DNA from: Gymnopus androsaceus JB14
Taxonomy: Eukaryota > Basidiomycota > Agaricomycetes > Agaricales > Omphalotaceae
Assembly: GCA_009733575.1 (NCBI GenBank)
Contig: ML769609.1
Location: 52,190 to 116,189, forward strand
Length of the DNA stretch: 64,000 nucleotides
Direction: 5' to 3'
In this document: one piece after another, positions 23,386 to 34,984 of the stretch
How positions within the stretch are numbered: the first letter of the stretch is position 1
How the letters are laid out: the number at the start of each line of letters is the position of its first letter
Made by a program: the position numbers and the translations under genes
Notes under the pieces: model-generated
Databases searched by the model: none
What the model saw: only the letters and a program-made list of their open reading frames with translations
Told to the model about the DNA's origin: nothing

Positions 23386-26240
23386 CTTGCTCAGCACCAT
23401 AAATTGCCACCCCATCCCAACTGTCATCGTTGCATCCTTGTTTGATGAATCGGACATATCAAAAATAGTTATTGACTGGGGCAAAGTTTATGATATTGAC
23501 TACCTCAATGACTACCTCGCATGCAGTTTGCAAGTGAGGTCTGTACAAGTGGAAGTATCTGAAGATCAGAGAAAATTTCTGGAGCTCGAAACATCCATGA
23601 CCTTCACGAACTGACACTCTCCTTGGACCAAGGGGGTGTAAAATTTTTAAAAAATGACCGGACATTGATTTTTTTTTTCTTGAGCCTGCATCAGCAAAAC
23701 CTGTGAGATGCCATAGCAAGGTCCCCCTCTGTCCAGTTCTGTGCAGAGCTGCACAGTTCTGTACAGAGCTGTACAGCAGCTGATTGGAAGTGATGGGAAG
23801 TGATGGGAAGTGATATAGATCAGCTGCTGTACAGCTCTGTACAGAACTGTGCAGCTCTGCACAGAACTGGACAGAGGGGGACCTTGCTATGGCATCTCAC
23901 AGGTTTTGCTGATGTGGCCAGCAGACTAACTAACTATGTAAGCATTCCCACACCCATATATGGTATATCAAGATAAGATTTCATCATAAATTGCTCTTTA
24001 CAGAGTCAGAAGACACTGTTTGGACACTGTACCTTCACTTTGAGCTTTTTTTAGCATCCATAAGCCATAAAAAAATCCCATTTTCCTTCTGAAACACTAA
24101 TACAGTGATACTCCTCATATGTCCTGCTTTGACTGGCCAAAGCAAGCAAGTAAGTACATGGGAGCCAGGAGGTGTAGGAAGGCTGTAATTTATACAATGG
24201 ATGCTATTTACTTACAGGTAGTGTAAGATATATACATTTTGAAGTTTCCAGACTGCCAAAAGTGGTCAAAATAGGTCAATCTTTAGGGTGTCAATTTTTT
24301 TTTTTTTTTTTTTTGGGCTGGGGGGCTGGACTAACTAACTTAGGCCTGGTCGGGCGCTAAATTCTTTGAACCCCCTTGCCTTGGACACACATAATACTCT
24401 GTCACCATTATGGCTTTATATAATATCCCCGACTCAAAGTGGAACAAAGTGAAACAGAGAAAAGGGCCTTCTATTTGCCAAATGTTGCACTTTTTGTGGC
24501 TTTATAAGCGTAATCATAGTGTTGATTATTGGTCCGGAACTTTATTGATTCGGAACTGTTCTGACCAAATTCTTCTTCCGTTCCTTTTCCACGTATAAAG
24601 ATTGTCTGGTTTTTTTCTTTTTTCTTCCATTGTCCAACTTGCTGGCCATAACGGTGATTGCTCAACCTAACTGTCTGAAATAATAAATGGCAAACTTGCT
24701 TGAACAGTTGAACTTTACCAGTCCACGTCCTCGAGCCAGCCTTCTTTGTCTTTCTCCTTCCAACATTATGAGCAACTGAATTGTCTCTCCCATTCCCCTT
24801 CCGTATGTGGCTATGGACTCTAGACTTTCAAAGCAGCAGCAGTCAGTGGAAAACACTCTTTTGGTTTGTCGCAAACTTGATTTGGCGCTTATAATTGGCC
24901 TGGGATTATGATCTGTTTAGAATTGACTCATAATCAGCTTGTAATCAGCTTACAATTTGATTATCATGCGTAAACCAGTGCTTAATAATAATAGTAGCTT
25001 CCATTCATGTTCAAAATATTATCTATCAATACCTATCCATGCAAATCCTGCAACAAACTGCTTTGAGGCGAGGCGATGCCATAATCGCCGGCAACTCCCT
25101 TGCAATCGACGGTCATTTTTCGAGTGCGCCGCTGAATGAAGTTGCAAGGAATGTTGTCCATCCCGTCTGTTCAAATCCTCCCCAACGCCGTGATTCTCTC
25201 TTTCTTTCACCCTCTTGTGATGGATTTGGCTTGACTACAACTCAAACTTTTTGCTGCTTGATTCAATTTGGTTCACAGGGAAAAAATAAGTTTTTTTTTT
25301 TTTCATTTTTTTTTTCATTTGGATTTGAAAGCTCGGAAAAGGTTGGAGGGTCTAGGAAGCTAGAAGATAAGAATGAAGAAGGCAGGAAGGATTGAGACTT
25401 GGTTTACCATGTTGGATGTTTTGTGACCATGTCTTCCGGTGAGTCTTTTGTCTCATACACTCCAATTACTTGACTAAACTGTTCATTTAGTAGAACTTTT
25501 TAAACCCAAAACCAATGTCAGTATTCCGGACGAACGCGATAATAGTGCAACTCAAACTGTTTTCTGTAGACCCATGCGTCTTCCCATTTTACATCATACT
25601 TCCTATACCCAAAGCTGCTACTTTGCATTTGGGCTATCATTTACACTGGCCCATGCATTTCATCTCATCTCAATTATCTGTGGCAATATCCAAGATTGAG
25701 ATAGTCGAGGACAAGGTCGCTTGCATTACACGCCAAGCAAGACTGGATTCACAGTTGTGAGGCTACTATTACGACTACGACTACCACTCTATGATTATGC
25801 GCACCGCACGGGGAGTATGAATATAAAGGTCTGCTGTTTTTGCTTATCTTATTCTTGATCCTGACGTGATATGTAGATGGAGGGGAGCTGCGACAGTTAT
25901 TCGCTATATGAAATCCCACTCCCTTCTTCTAATACCAACTCTGACAGCGCTGTTATTGGTGACCATCCTACTTCTCACCTCAAACGTTCCACTATATGTT
26001 TCTTTTGGATTAGGATTGTGAAGAATGTCAAGACATAGGTATCCAACTTGCTCTCCCTCTTCCTCCTCCAACTTGTGCTTCCGCCGCTTCAGGCTTGAAC
26101 TTTCATGGCATCCCAACCACTCTCCTGAATCAATTAACAAGGTCCGAGCAATATCTGCACATTTTTCAAATGTTACGACTAACATTTTTCTTCTCGTTTT
26201 TCCAGGTTAAACTTATTGTCAAGCTTGCAAAGTAATTTTC
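23386..26240. other. No gene recognised
   Basis: About 2.9 kb between Copia-1 and the Ngaro-like element. Contains the foldback at 23689-23914, poly-T runs (24298-24314, ~25290-25320) and short palindromic AT-rich stretches near 24900-24965. ORFs such as 25039-25395 and 25904-26185 have no recognisable domain. Confidence 0.4.
23689..23914. repeat. Perfect foldback element, 96-bp arms
   Basis: Bases 23689-23784 and 23819-23914 are exact reverse complements over 96 bp, separated by a 34-bp loop with three GGAAGTGAT-like units. Ends are CATCAGCAAAAC...GTTTTGCTGATG. Within each arm, TGTGCAGAGCTGCACAG and TGTACAGAGCTGTACAG are themselves palindromic. The ends resemble those of the foldback at 33292-33696. 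Confidence 0.92.
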
Positions 26241-26430
26241 GTCTGATACTGACGCGATCTCGCGACTGAGTTTCTCAAAGTAAATATATTGAACTTGTAA
26301 CAATAAATATATTGATTACTATTAACGTGCGTTGGGCGAAGGCATGTCAGGAATATTAATTCCAAAGATGAAGAGAGTGGAATTAATTTTCCGAACCTGG
26401 GGGTGCGAAGGATACAGAAACCAATTACCC
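26241..26430 (-). repeat. Split direct repeat B2
   Basis: 190 bp nearly identical to 26722-26911 (starts GTCTGATACTGA, ends AATTACCC or GATTACCC). Forms the 3' end of the element. Confidence 0.88.
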
Positions 26431-26548
26431 AGTATCTGTATCCTCCGCCGTTAGCAGTAACCTATATATTTATAGTATACTAATTCCGTATATATGCATT
26501 TGAGTTGTCTTGAAATTTGGTCCTGTTGTGTTCAGGGAGGAGGGTGGG

Positions 26549-26717
26549 TGAAAAAGGATTCGGAGCGAAGGAAGAAGGATTGGAAGGATTCCTTCGAAGT
26601 TGAGTGACGCTTGTGGAAGTAAGAGAACAAGAAGCGGGGAAACTCCGAACGTGAGATCGTGACAACGTGACGAAAACGCAGCTTACTAATTCCCATGGGT
26701 CACGCATAGGCTTGGAC
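26549..26717 (-). repeat. Split direct repeat A2
   Basis: 169 bp nearly identical to 31676-31844 (starts TGAAAAAGGATTCGGAG, ends GGCTTGGAC). Separated from B2 by 118 bp and from B1 by 4 bp. Confidence 0.88.
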
Positions 26718-26721
26718 TTTT

Positions 26722-26911
26722 GTCTGATACTGATGCGATCTCGCAACTGAGTTTCTCAAAGTAAATATATTGAACTTGTAACAATAAATATATTGATTAC
26801 TATTAACGTGCATTGGGCAAAGGCACGTCAGGAATATTAATTCCAAAGATGAAGAGAGTGGAATTAATTTTCCGAACCTGGGGGTGCGAAGGATACAGAA
26901 ACCGATTACCC
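26722..26911 (-). repeat. Split direct repeat B1
   Basis: 190-bp copy of B2 immediately 3' of the recombinase ORF side, as expected for the internal B copy. Confidence 0.88.
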
Positions 26912-27279
26912 GTGCGAAGAAGCCACAGGCGCGTCGGGATCTGTTGACGACGAACCCACAGGGGTGTAGGCCCAAGACTGTGGAGACTGAGAATAATGTC
27001 AACGAAAGTGAGTTTATTGTGTATATGGATGTGTATAGTAGCGAAGTGTTCATTTCAATGTCGTGGTAGGGAATGTGGTAGAGTGAGATAGCGAGGGTGT
27101 GTATGCGTAGGGAGTATGTTGTATCAGAAACATAACTAGATCAAGGGACAGAAGGTGAGAGGAAGGGAAGGGTGATATATCATATCAGTAAGGAGCGGAG
27201 TGATGTTAGGCCCTCGAGTCCTGCAAACGATTCGTGTAGGAGAGCTGTGCATGATGTCGATGAAGATGAATGGAGGCTA

Positions 27280-27960
27280 GGGAGTCTAGGTCTCTCCAAT
27301 ACTTGAGAAAGGCATCCGACTTCCATCAACCGAGCATCTTCACGATGTCGGGTGGGATCCCTTGGACCAAGTAGTGGGTGGTGCCGCCGATGCGGAAGCA
27401 GTGGCCGGTCATGCGGGGGATGTTATGCCTGGACCATACTTCATTGCACCGTTTTAGGAAGACGGTTTTCGAAAGAACCTTGAGTTCGCCATTCTCGTCC
27501 CGATATGCCACAAGAGGGTCATCCGGGCCCAGCCTGTTTACTCGAATGTGTTCCCGCCATGCTCTTGTGGGACTAGTGCGACCAGGCTGAGGGGAGTAGA
27601 CAACTTCCTCAGCCTCTCGACTGTTTCGTCTTGGTTTTCGGGAGCCTGAGCTTCCTGTCACCGTTCTCATTGGGGGCTTTCAGGTCCTTTACTGTAGGGA
27701 GCTTGGATGGATTGAAATCTGCAGGGTCGGAGGACTGGGGAAGGATCTCGCCGCCTCTGAGTTGGCCATAAAAACAACCCGCGCTGACTGCTGCCATGGC
27801 GTGGTCAAGACCACATGAGCCTGATAGATCTAGCTCGTCAAACAGGGTGCTGAGGTGCTCTTTCTTCACGGGAGGTCTTCTGATCGCGGAAAGAGGAGGC
27901 AGGAGCTCTACGTTTGACGCCATTGAGGACGTTCCGCAAGTTGTTTCCCCCTTCCCATGC
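27280..27960 (-). pseudogene. Ngaro-like tyrosine recombinase
   Basis: Two overlapping frames, 27609-27923 and 27326-27670, make one recombinase after a frameshift near 27610-27670. The first carries the Box I Arg in GQLRGGEIL. The second carries the H-x-x-R box in GHCFRIGGTTHYL and the following GIPPDIVKMLG. A TGA stop (27326-27328) then interrupts, followed in the same frame by SDAFLKYWRDL with the candidate nucleophilic Tyr at ~27299-27301. The enzyme would integrate a circular DNA copy by site-specific strand exchange. The stop removes the Tyr. Confidence 0.82.
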
Positions 27961-28094
27961 GAGACCTCTCCTCTGGACCCAGCTCTTCACTGCTGACACC
28001 TTGGCTTTCGCAGTCCCGCCAGCTAGTTTCCCGGAGAACGATGCTGCGAAGTTGCAGAGTGTGTTCTCTGAGGGGGGAAGGACGACCTCTTCCG

Positions 28095-29951
28095 TCAGAC
28101 CATGGTCGGCTGCCCAGACCAGAAATTCCGCCTCAAAATGAGATTGATCTCGTAGCCCCTGGAACTGCCCTTCTTGAGAGCGCCCACAACACCGACATTG
28201 TCAGAACGGAGGCGGACACGGACACTTCGGAAGCTGGAAGAGATAAGGGTGCGGAGAGCGAGCTCTACCGCGACCATTTCCCGCCAACCAATATGGCTTT
28301 CCGCATCTGTCCACCCAGGCTTGTATTCCCATGCAAGCCACTTCCCGTTGATGACGAGACCAATCCCCCATGACGTCGAAGCATCCACGAAAAGGTCAAT
28401 GTCGATAGGGTCGGGGAGTTGGATGATTTCCATTCCAACGAACGGCTGGTGTAAAAGATCGTTCCACCAGTCGATGTCCTCTTGGAGTTTGGCTGGGATA
28501 GAATGAGGAATGAAGCGCTTGGAGGATTTGAATCCAGAGCGGAAGTTGAAAAGGTTGATTAGTCTTGTCTTCCCAGTAGGAACAACGAGGGCGATGTGAT
28601 TTAGCGTCCCTATGAGTTCTTCCACCTTGTCCACGGACTGTCGTTCTTTCGCGACCCACGGGGCTAGCCGAGCAATATACTTCTCCTTCTTCTCTTCTGG
28701 GAGTTGTACCGTCTTCTCCTCGATGTGCCAGAGGAAGCCGATGTACTTGAAGAGAGATGCGAAGGGAACAAATTTACTCGGTGCCCACGGCCAGCCTAGA
28801 ATGGCGGCAGTGGACCATATGAGGGAGTCGTCTGTAGGAGAAGATGAATGAGCCATCTTTGTTCCGTCCTTTTGGGTAGCGGAAGAACACGAAATTGTCC
28901 ACCCACTTGAGCAGGGCTTCAACGCCCTTGTACTTGAGGATCCAGGCCATGGCATCTGCAACATGACCCCAGATGCCTGGCGCTGGTCTCTTTCCAAAAT
29001 TGAGCATGAGATCGAGGTGGATGAGGCCATCGAGCATGAGTGCGACGAATCGGCGGGCAGAGGGGTGAATGGGGATGTTTCGGAAAGCTGAATCAACGTC
29101 GAAGATTGCAGCTTGAGTACCTGTAGAGTTAGAAACGTTAGAAATGCCTTTTGGAATTCCGAGTGAGTCAGTATACCTGGAGGGGCTTCCGCTACCATCA
29201 GATAACACTCGGAGAAGGATCCCCAATCGCAAGGGAAGTTGTTTGCGTCTATAGAGGGCGTTGATAGAGATTTCTGACGCGTCAAAAACAACTGGAGGGA
29301 GAGGGTGACTGTTGGTAGGAGGAGAGTGGGTGGCGCGCGGAAAGTCTGGAGGTAGGGTTTTTCGCGGGAAGGAGTGGTCAATAACGATACGAAATTTGCC
29401 AGGTCGTTGTTCAACGACGGCCATAGGAGCTGTAGTGAAGTTGCCGATCTGAGCCTGAAGCTCATCGGGATGAAACGGGCGTGAGATTCTACCCAGTTCC
29501 ATTTCTTGTGCGAATTTAGCACGAATGACATTGGCGTGTTGTTCAGTCTTGTAATGATTCGGTGGAATGTAAGTCGATGCGAGTGAGAAATTGTCGAGAC
29601 CAATACGGAAACCTTCTTCGAGACCTTTCGGAATCCCGGCAAACTTCTGAGGAGCATTGGATTCCTCCAGAAGTCGCTTCCACGCCTCAGGTATGAGACG
29701 TGTGGAGAAACGAATGTCCTCAGCGTGGGTGCTTCCTGGGCTCCGTGTTCCGAGGAACCACACAATCCACACTTGTGGGTGAATGTGCAGTGCGATTTGG
29801 TGCAGGCGGAGGGACCGTTGAAGCTAACACAGTAGGCGTTTCCATCTGAGTCAATGTATTGGCGACCGGACTTACGCAGGAAATCGGAGGACTTTGGTTT
29901 ATGGTGAGTTCCAGTTGTGCTCATATGAACCGCAACAGGTAGCACTTGCAC
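28095..29951 (-). pseudogene. Ngaro-like reverse transcriptase / RNase H
   Basis: A Cys/His cluster (CTKSHCTFTHKCGLCGSSEH) precedes RT. The RT core is in frame 28774-29772: FRIVIDHSFPRKTLP, AIFDVDSAFRNIPIHP, LMLNFGKRPAPGIWGHVAD and the catalytic WVDNFVFF box (VDN rather than VDD). The frame then returns to 28095-28850 for the thumb and an RNase H with DLFVDASTSWGIGLV, the acidic WREMVAVELALR and RLRSDNVGVVGAL. Two frame changes (near 29750 and 28850) are needed, so the copy is broken. RT copies element RNA; DIRS-type RNase H follows it directly, as here. Confidence 0.85.
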
Positions 29952-30030
29952 TTGGTATTCGAGCGCGGGTTCTCTTTCGAGGATGAATCTCCGTCTCGAA
30001 AGGAGCGCTTTCTGCCCATTTCCCTGTCCC

Positions 30031-31600
30031 CTAGAGGAAGATTGCGAGGAGGAATTGGATTGGGAATTGGATTGTTTCTGGTTCTTTCGTCGAGCCTCTT
30101 CCTCCTTTCACCTTGAGGGTTTGCCAACGAGAGAAGAGATTCCTGGTAGAGGCCAGAAGTGGAAGAGGTCGACGCGGACGTTGTCGTTCGGGAATGTGAA
30201 CCATTGACGGTAAGCTCTGTCGACGTAGATTTTGTATATGTCGAAAACCGAGCTCAGAAGTCAGATCGATCCCGGACCATGTCAAACATTGCTTGGAACA
30301 TGTCCGCGATAGCGAGAGCAAGCTTGTGACCTGGGGCAGATGCTCCTTTGGGAATGAAATGCTGGCGGACGGCTCTGGGTAGGCCGCGGGAGATGCTATT
30401 GAAATCGTTCATGTCGATCTGAGATAGCGGGATTTCGGTGAACGACCTCGACTTCACCTTGATACCTCCAGCACCATCGAGAATAATAGCGCTGGAATCT
30501 GCAGACTCAACAGGTTTCAGAGTTGAGTCGGCGTATCGAGATGCAAAATAGGCCATCGGGATGAAGGTCTTCAGACCGTTTCGAAGGGTGGAGGCGACGA
30601 GGTTATTGGCAATGCTCTCCAAGCGGAAGGGCTCCGTGTAGGAGTATAGCTGAGCCCTGCTTGGATCGCACCAACCTCCTTTCAGGTCTCCTTCCTCGTC
30701 ACGTGTTCGCTGAATCTTCACCAACGGGTAACCCAGGATCCTGGGTGGCCTGATGGTTTGGAATGTGAGCTTCTCGTCTGCGGGGAGAGCGAGAGCGGCG
30801 ACCCGAGTCGTCTTGGCGTTGGGAGCGAGGTGAACGAGGAGGAGGTAGAGGTGCCTGGAAAGGGCTACGAAGAGGTGGCGCTGGACCAGTGTCCAGATCC
30901 TCGGAGACGTCTCTCAAAGGCGGACCCGCGAGAGTGGGAGGAGCCTGGGTGAGAACCTAGAAGAGAAACTAGGTTAGCGCATGTTCGAGAAGAAGCATAT
31001 GTGCGCGAGTCAAGGAGAAATGACGGGGGAGAATCATCGAGGAGAAACGATGTAATCGTCAAGGGGAAATGACAATACGTCGAGGAGAAACGACAGAGAA
31101 TAAAACCTCACCATGTTGTCCCTGGTCTGGATGACATTCCTGCCCGCGTCTCGAAGCTGAGGAGCCGAGATCCTGGCCACCGTATTCCGCGTTGAAGGCG
31201 GTCGGGGTCAGAATCCCACCCCAGCTGCTTACACTGGGTGGAGGAGCCAAACGCCCGAGCCAGATGGTTGTGCTTGCGAGGGAGGAGTAGGGAGGCACCA
31301 ATGGTGCACGGATCCCGTTCCAAGGAGAGACTGGAGGTGGTTGAATACCACGGAATGGGGGAGGAGCAGGTGGCGCGGAGAGAGGTGCCCGTCGACGAGA
31401 TATAGGGTCGACGTGGTCTTCGTTCAGAAGGTGCAAGAGGCTGCCGTTCGAACGCTTCTGTTGCTGTGGTCATGGCAGGGAAGGTGGCTGCTGTTGACCT
31501 CGCCGGTGTCTAGAGGGTCCAGCATCGTTCCCTGTTCCTGTTTGCTGGTGAGGAGGAGCGCCAGCGGCGTCCTTGCTCTGCTGTCTAGTCGTAGTCATAC
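30031..31600 (-). pseudogene. Ngaro-like gag
   Basis: Pieces 30254-30724 (a globular segment around GLKTFIPMAYFASRYAD and GLPRAVRQHFIPKGASAPG) and 31059-31600 (Pro/Ser/Arg-rich, possible start MTTTRQQSKDAAG near 31598) precede the RT. Their position and composition fit the Gag of DIRS-group elements. Frames do not join without shifts. Confidence in the exact start is low. Confidence 0.6.
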
Positions 31601-31675
31601 TAGCGGGAGAGAGAGATTGGTGGATTTCCGGAAGAAGAAAAAGAGCGATTTCGAAGATTTTCGCAGGAAAGGAAA

Positions 31676-31844
31676 TGAAAAAGGATTCGGAGCGAAGGAA
31701 GAAGGATTGGAAGGATTCCTTTGAAGTTGAGTGACACTTGTGGAAGTAAGAGAACAAGAAGCGGGGAAACTCCGAACGTGAGATCGTGACAACGTGACAA
31801 AAACGCAGCTTACTAATTCCCATGGGTCACGCGTAGGCTTGGAC
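31676..31844 (-). repeat. Split direct repeat A1
   Basis: 169-bp 5' terminal copy of A2. The element boundary is placed at 31844 because similarity stops after GGCTTGGAC. Confidence 0.88.
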
Positions 31845-32915
31845 ATACAGTCATGGTATATCCTTGGGCTTCTGAAGACTTGTTCATGACCACCCCACCA
31901 TCCTAATTAGGTAGAGACATCTGCAGCTGGAGTGCATGGCAGTCATGATGGACATGGATATGGACATGGTGGATGAGGTGGACGTGGACAGCAAAACAAA
32001 GTGTTCCTAGACATCATCAAGAGTGTTAACATGCTGGTTATATCAATTCTCTTCTACTCGGTACTGTTGCTAACAGTAGCTCTATCGCACAGGTGAACAC
32101 ATCTGGCTCTGTTGTACAATATAAGTCACAACTAGCCCAAGTGAAACTTTGATTTATCTTAGTGCCCACTGTTTGATTTGAATCGTCATTGTGCCCACTA
32201 CGCTCTTGTCCTGCAACCAAACATTGTAGAATGAACTTGGATCGCTTGGATCTTCTCTTTCTCTCCTAACCAACTTGCTACTCAGCCACAACCCAATTAT
32301 TGATTGTAACCACATTTGGAGTTATGCTACTGTTATTGGGTATCTGCTTCATTAATCTTTTAAAGCCAAATTCAAAGTGCGTCCACTCAAGCTTCTGCAT
32401 TACTTGTATACTAATGACTTGTTTGGCTTAAGGACTCCCTTGATTTCAATGCAGCATACCGCTCAACATATATTCCTAATTCTCTGATTGAACAACCTCC
32501 GAATCCACTCCCCAACGCAAACTTTGAATTCTTCACTGTCAAAGCATGTCAAGGGGTCGATGCAAGAGCGGGAGCGCATACAACAACAACATATTGGGAC
32601 TGGGAATCCTTGTCGTGTGCCGAGTGCTACTGCATCTGCGTCTGGGAGGCTAGGAGGGGAGAAGGGCAGGTGTTTACGGCAGGAGATTGATTCCTCCTTC
32701 CATTCCACCGACACCGCTGACCAGCAACCGGTACCAGTCTCTGTGCCAGAAAGGAGCAGAGACAGGGAATGGCAGTTCTCTCTAAACACACACTACCGAA
32801 ATTGTCATTGTCTCCGTATCCAATTTCTATCAATCTGAATTATACCTCACTTCCGCATCTGTATCTTCATTTCTGTTGTACAACTCATCTACTTATCTAT
32901 TCCATTCAAAGACTT
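31845..32915. other. No gene recognised
   Basis: ORFs at 32463-32789 (-) and 32488-32838 (+) overlap and match nothing I know. No repeats stand out. Confidence 0.35.
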
Positions 32916-32924
32916 AATCATGCT

Positions 32925-33320
32925 CCCACAGCACAGAAGCCAACGCTGCAGGTGAAACTTGGTATGAAATTGCACGATATCGCTTCACATCCAATAGTGC
33001 ATTGTTATCTTTCTGTCTCTTGAATCCTCGCTGACCCTTTGTTCCATGCAGGTTCTCAGCCAGCATGCACCACCGCCGTAATGAACTGGGTACATGGTAC
33101 ATACACTATACAAAGCAACAGTTCCATCATCCTTACTCCCAACAGTGATGGCTACCAACAAATCCAAGATCCTTGCGCTGCCATCTCTAACTTTATTCAT
33201 GACTACAATGACACGGAGCTCATACCAAATTTCTGGTACACCTACTACAACCCTACCCTTGGTTCAGCTCTTCAGCTGTATGGTTTTGATGCATCAGCAA
33301 AAACTGTTTTGGGCCTAGGA
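32925..33320 (+). pseudogene. ROT1: ROT1-like gene fragment
   Basis: The segment GETWYEIARYRFTSN (~32950-32998) is followed by an intron (GTGCATTG...CATGCAG, ~32999-33050) and an exon with SQPACTTAVMNWVHGTY, SSIILTPNSDGYQQIQDPC and LQLYGFDASAKT. This matches the middle of Rot1, an ER-membrane chaperone of fungi. The N-terminal exon with signal peptide is not found. A foldback interrupts the C-terminal part at 33292-33696. Sequence after it (LALKTPSILLTQSLRNVTP, ~33710-33775) could be the remaining C-terminal segment. The retained intron indicates a genomic, not cDNA, origin. Confidence 0.72.
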
Positions 33321-33696
33321 GGATCTAAGGTCACCTAGGCCTCTTAGGCAACCTGAGGCATCCTAGTTGGCCCAGGAAAAATGGTAAAACTTTGGACACC
33401 TCAGGTATCCTAGTCATCCTAGGTGTCCTAGGAGATCCTGGGATGTCCTGGGGCATCCTGGGGCATCCTGAGGCATCCTGAGGCATCCTGGGATGGAACT
33501 TTTATCCTAGGATGCCTCAGGATGCCCCAGGATGCCCCAGGACATCCCAGGATCTCCCAGGACACCTAGGATGACTAGGATACCTGAGGTGTCCAAAGTT
33601 TTACCCTTTTTCCTGGGCCAACTAGGATGCCTCAGGTTGCTTAAGAGGACCAGGTGACCTTAGATCCTCCTGGGCCCAAAACAGTTTTTTCTGATG
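33292..33696. repeat. Foldback element inserted in the ROT1 fragment, ~195-bp arms
   Basis: Left arm 33292-~33490 and right arm ~33500-33696 are near-perfect reverse complements. They begin CATCAGCAAAAACTGTTTTGG and end CAGTTTTTTCTGATG. Arms are filled with variants of GGCATCCTGG and CCTAGG. The ends match the 23689-23914 foldback (CATCAG...CTGATG followed by TGG), suggesting one family. Confidence 0.88.
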
Positions 33697-33898
33697 TGGC
33701 ACTCCACTTGCTTGCTTTAAAGACGCCTAGTATTTTGCTGACACAGAGTTTGAGGAATGTAACACCTGCAACAAGCTGTTGAGACAAGGACATCAGGACC
33801 AATATAAGTCACCCTGCTTTGGGTGCAATTGGCCCATCATATGTGTCCATTATAGCCTCTCAATGCTGATTGCTGTACAAAGTTGGTGATACAATATA

Positions 33899-34330
33899 TC
33901 AATTACCTGGGCTTTTCATACTCATGTGTTCATCCTCATTCAGCCTTGACTGCAACCAGAGCACAGTCAAAAAGTGCTTGAGCTTGTTCCACGGAACCCC
34001 CAAGAACGCCTTCAGCGCATTCAGGCGGGAAGGAATATGCTTGGCCACCACAACTCTGTTTTCCTCATGGGAGCTTGCATTGAAATTAGTAACACGCCTC
34101 TGACCCTCAACAGCCACTTTCTTGACCCACCAAATATTGCAGTTGGTGCTCTTGGTTCCCGCCAACCACCCCAACAAATCTCCCTTCAGGCAAGTTTCAT
34201 CATATCTAGCTAATCTCTCTTGTTCTGGCCATGTCTGAAATACACAGAGGTCCGGAACCTGGGATATGATGAACAAACAACTATACCAGACCAAGAATGT
34301 CCACTGGACATGTGTTGTCATGAATCTCAC
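33899..34330 (-). CDS. Hypothetical ORF, 143 codons
   Basis: An uninterrupted frame with a hydrophobic N terminus (FLVWYSCLFIISQV) and a basic C-terminal half. I do not recognise it. It lies between the ROT1 and actin fragments on the opposite strand, so it may be a remnant or a chance ORF. Confidence 0.25.
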   Translation of the reverse strand: MRFMTTHVQWTFLVWYSCLFIISQVPDLCVFQTWPEQERLARYDETCLKGDLLGWLAGTKSTNCNIWWVKKVAVEGQRRVTNFNASSHEENRVVVAKHIPSRLNALKAFLGVPWNKLKHFLTVLWLQSRLNEDEHMSMKSPGN

Positions 34331-34519
34331 AGGTCATCGCTAATCAACATTGATGGCGGATTTTTTGGTTGATTTGGTCAAACTGTTCTTACAACGTGAA
34401 TAAGGCCTTCAAAGCCGTCGGACAAAAGGGCCTTTTGGACCGCCTAAATGATGAAGTTAAAGGTGCGCATTGTCACTGAATTTTTCTAGTGTATTTACTC
34501 TAGTAAAACTTCCCAATAG

Positions 34520-34896
34520 GTACCTTTGCAACCACGGCATCATCACCCGGGACCTTCAACCCGCCCTCTATATCGCCATCCAAGCCATCCTTCCCTCTAC
34601 GCATCCAGTCATACTACTGGTATTGTACTCGGTGTTGCCACACCATCCCCATCTACGAGGATTTCGTGCTTCCTCATGCCGTTCTCCAATTTGACCTTGC
34701 TGGTCATGATTCAACCAAATTTTTGGTCAAAAACGTCATGGAGCGTGGTTACCCATCCACCGTGACCACCGAGCGTGAAATCATTCGTAGCATCAAGGAG
34801 ATGCTTTGCTATGTTGCCCTTGACTTTGAGCAGGAGCTTTGGACCGCTGCTCTCAATAAGAGCTACAAGCTTCCTGATGGTCAGAGGCTGGTGTAA
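34520..34896 (+). pseudogene. Actin gene fragment
   Basis: Frames read [12 protein letters not shown], then [59 protein letters not shown] and SYKLPDGQ, the central part of actin (roughly codons 130-245), with many substitutions, short deletions and at least two frame changes before 34640. An HGIITRDL piece just before may be the HGIVTNWDD region with a deletion between. Actin sequence ends at 34896 with a stop. Actin normally builds cytoskeletal filaments; this copy cannot be functional. Confidence 0.82.
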
Positions 34897-34984
34897 CCCA
34901 TGTTGTCTGCAATCTTGACCATCCAGATTCCAGTGTGTAACTGTTTCTTATCCCAGCTTTTCCCGAATCTAACATTGTATTTGC

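Larger units (their letters stand above)
26241..31844 (-). mobile_element. Ngaro/DIRS-like tyrosine-recombinase retrotransposon
   Basis: On the minus strand: repeat A1 (31844-31676), gag, RT-RNase H, tyrosine recombinase, then B1 (26911-26722), A2 (26717-26549) and B2 (26430-26241). The A1 - ORFs - B1 A2 B2 order is the split-direct-repeat structure of Ngaro-type elements. No methyltransferase domain was seen. The ORFs carry frameshifts and at least one stop. Confidence 0.85.
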
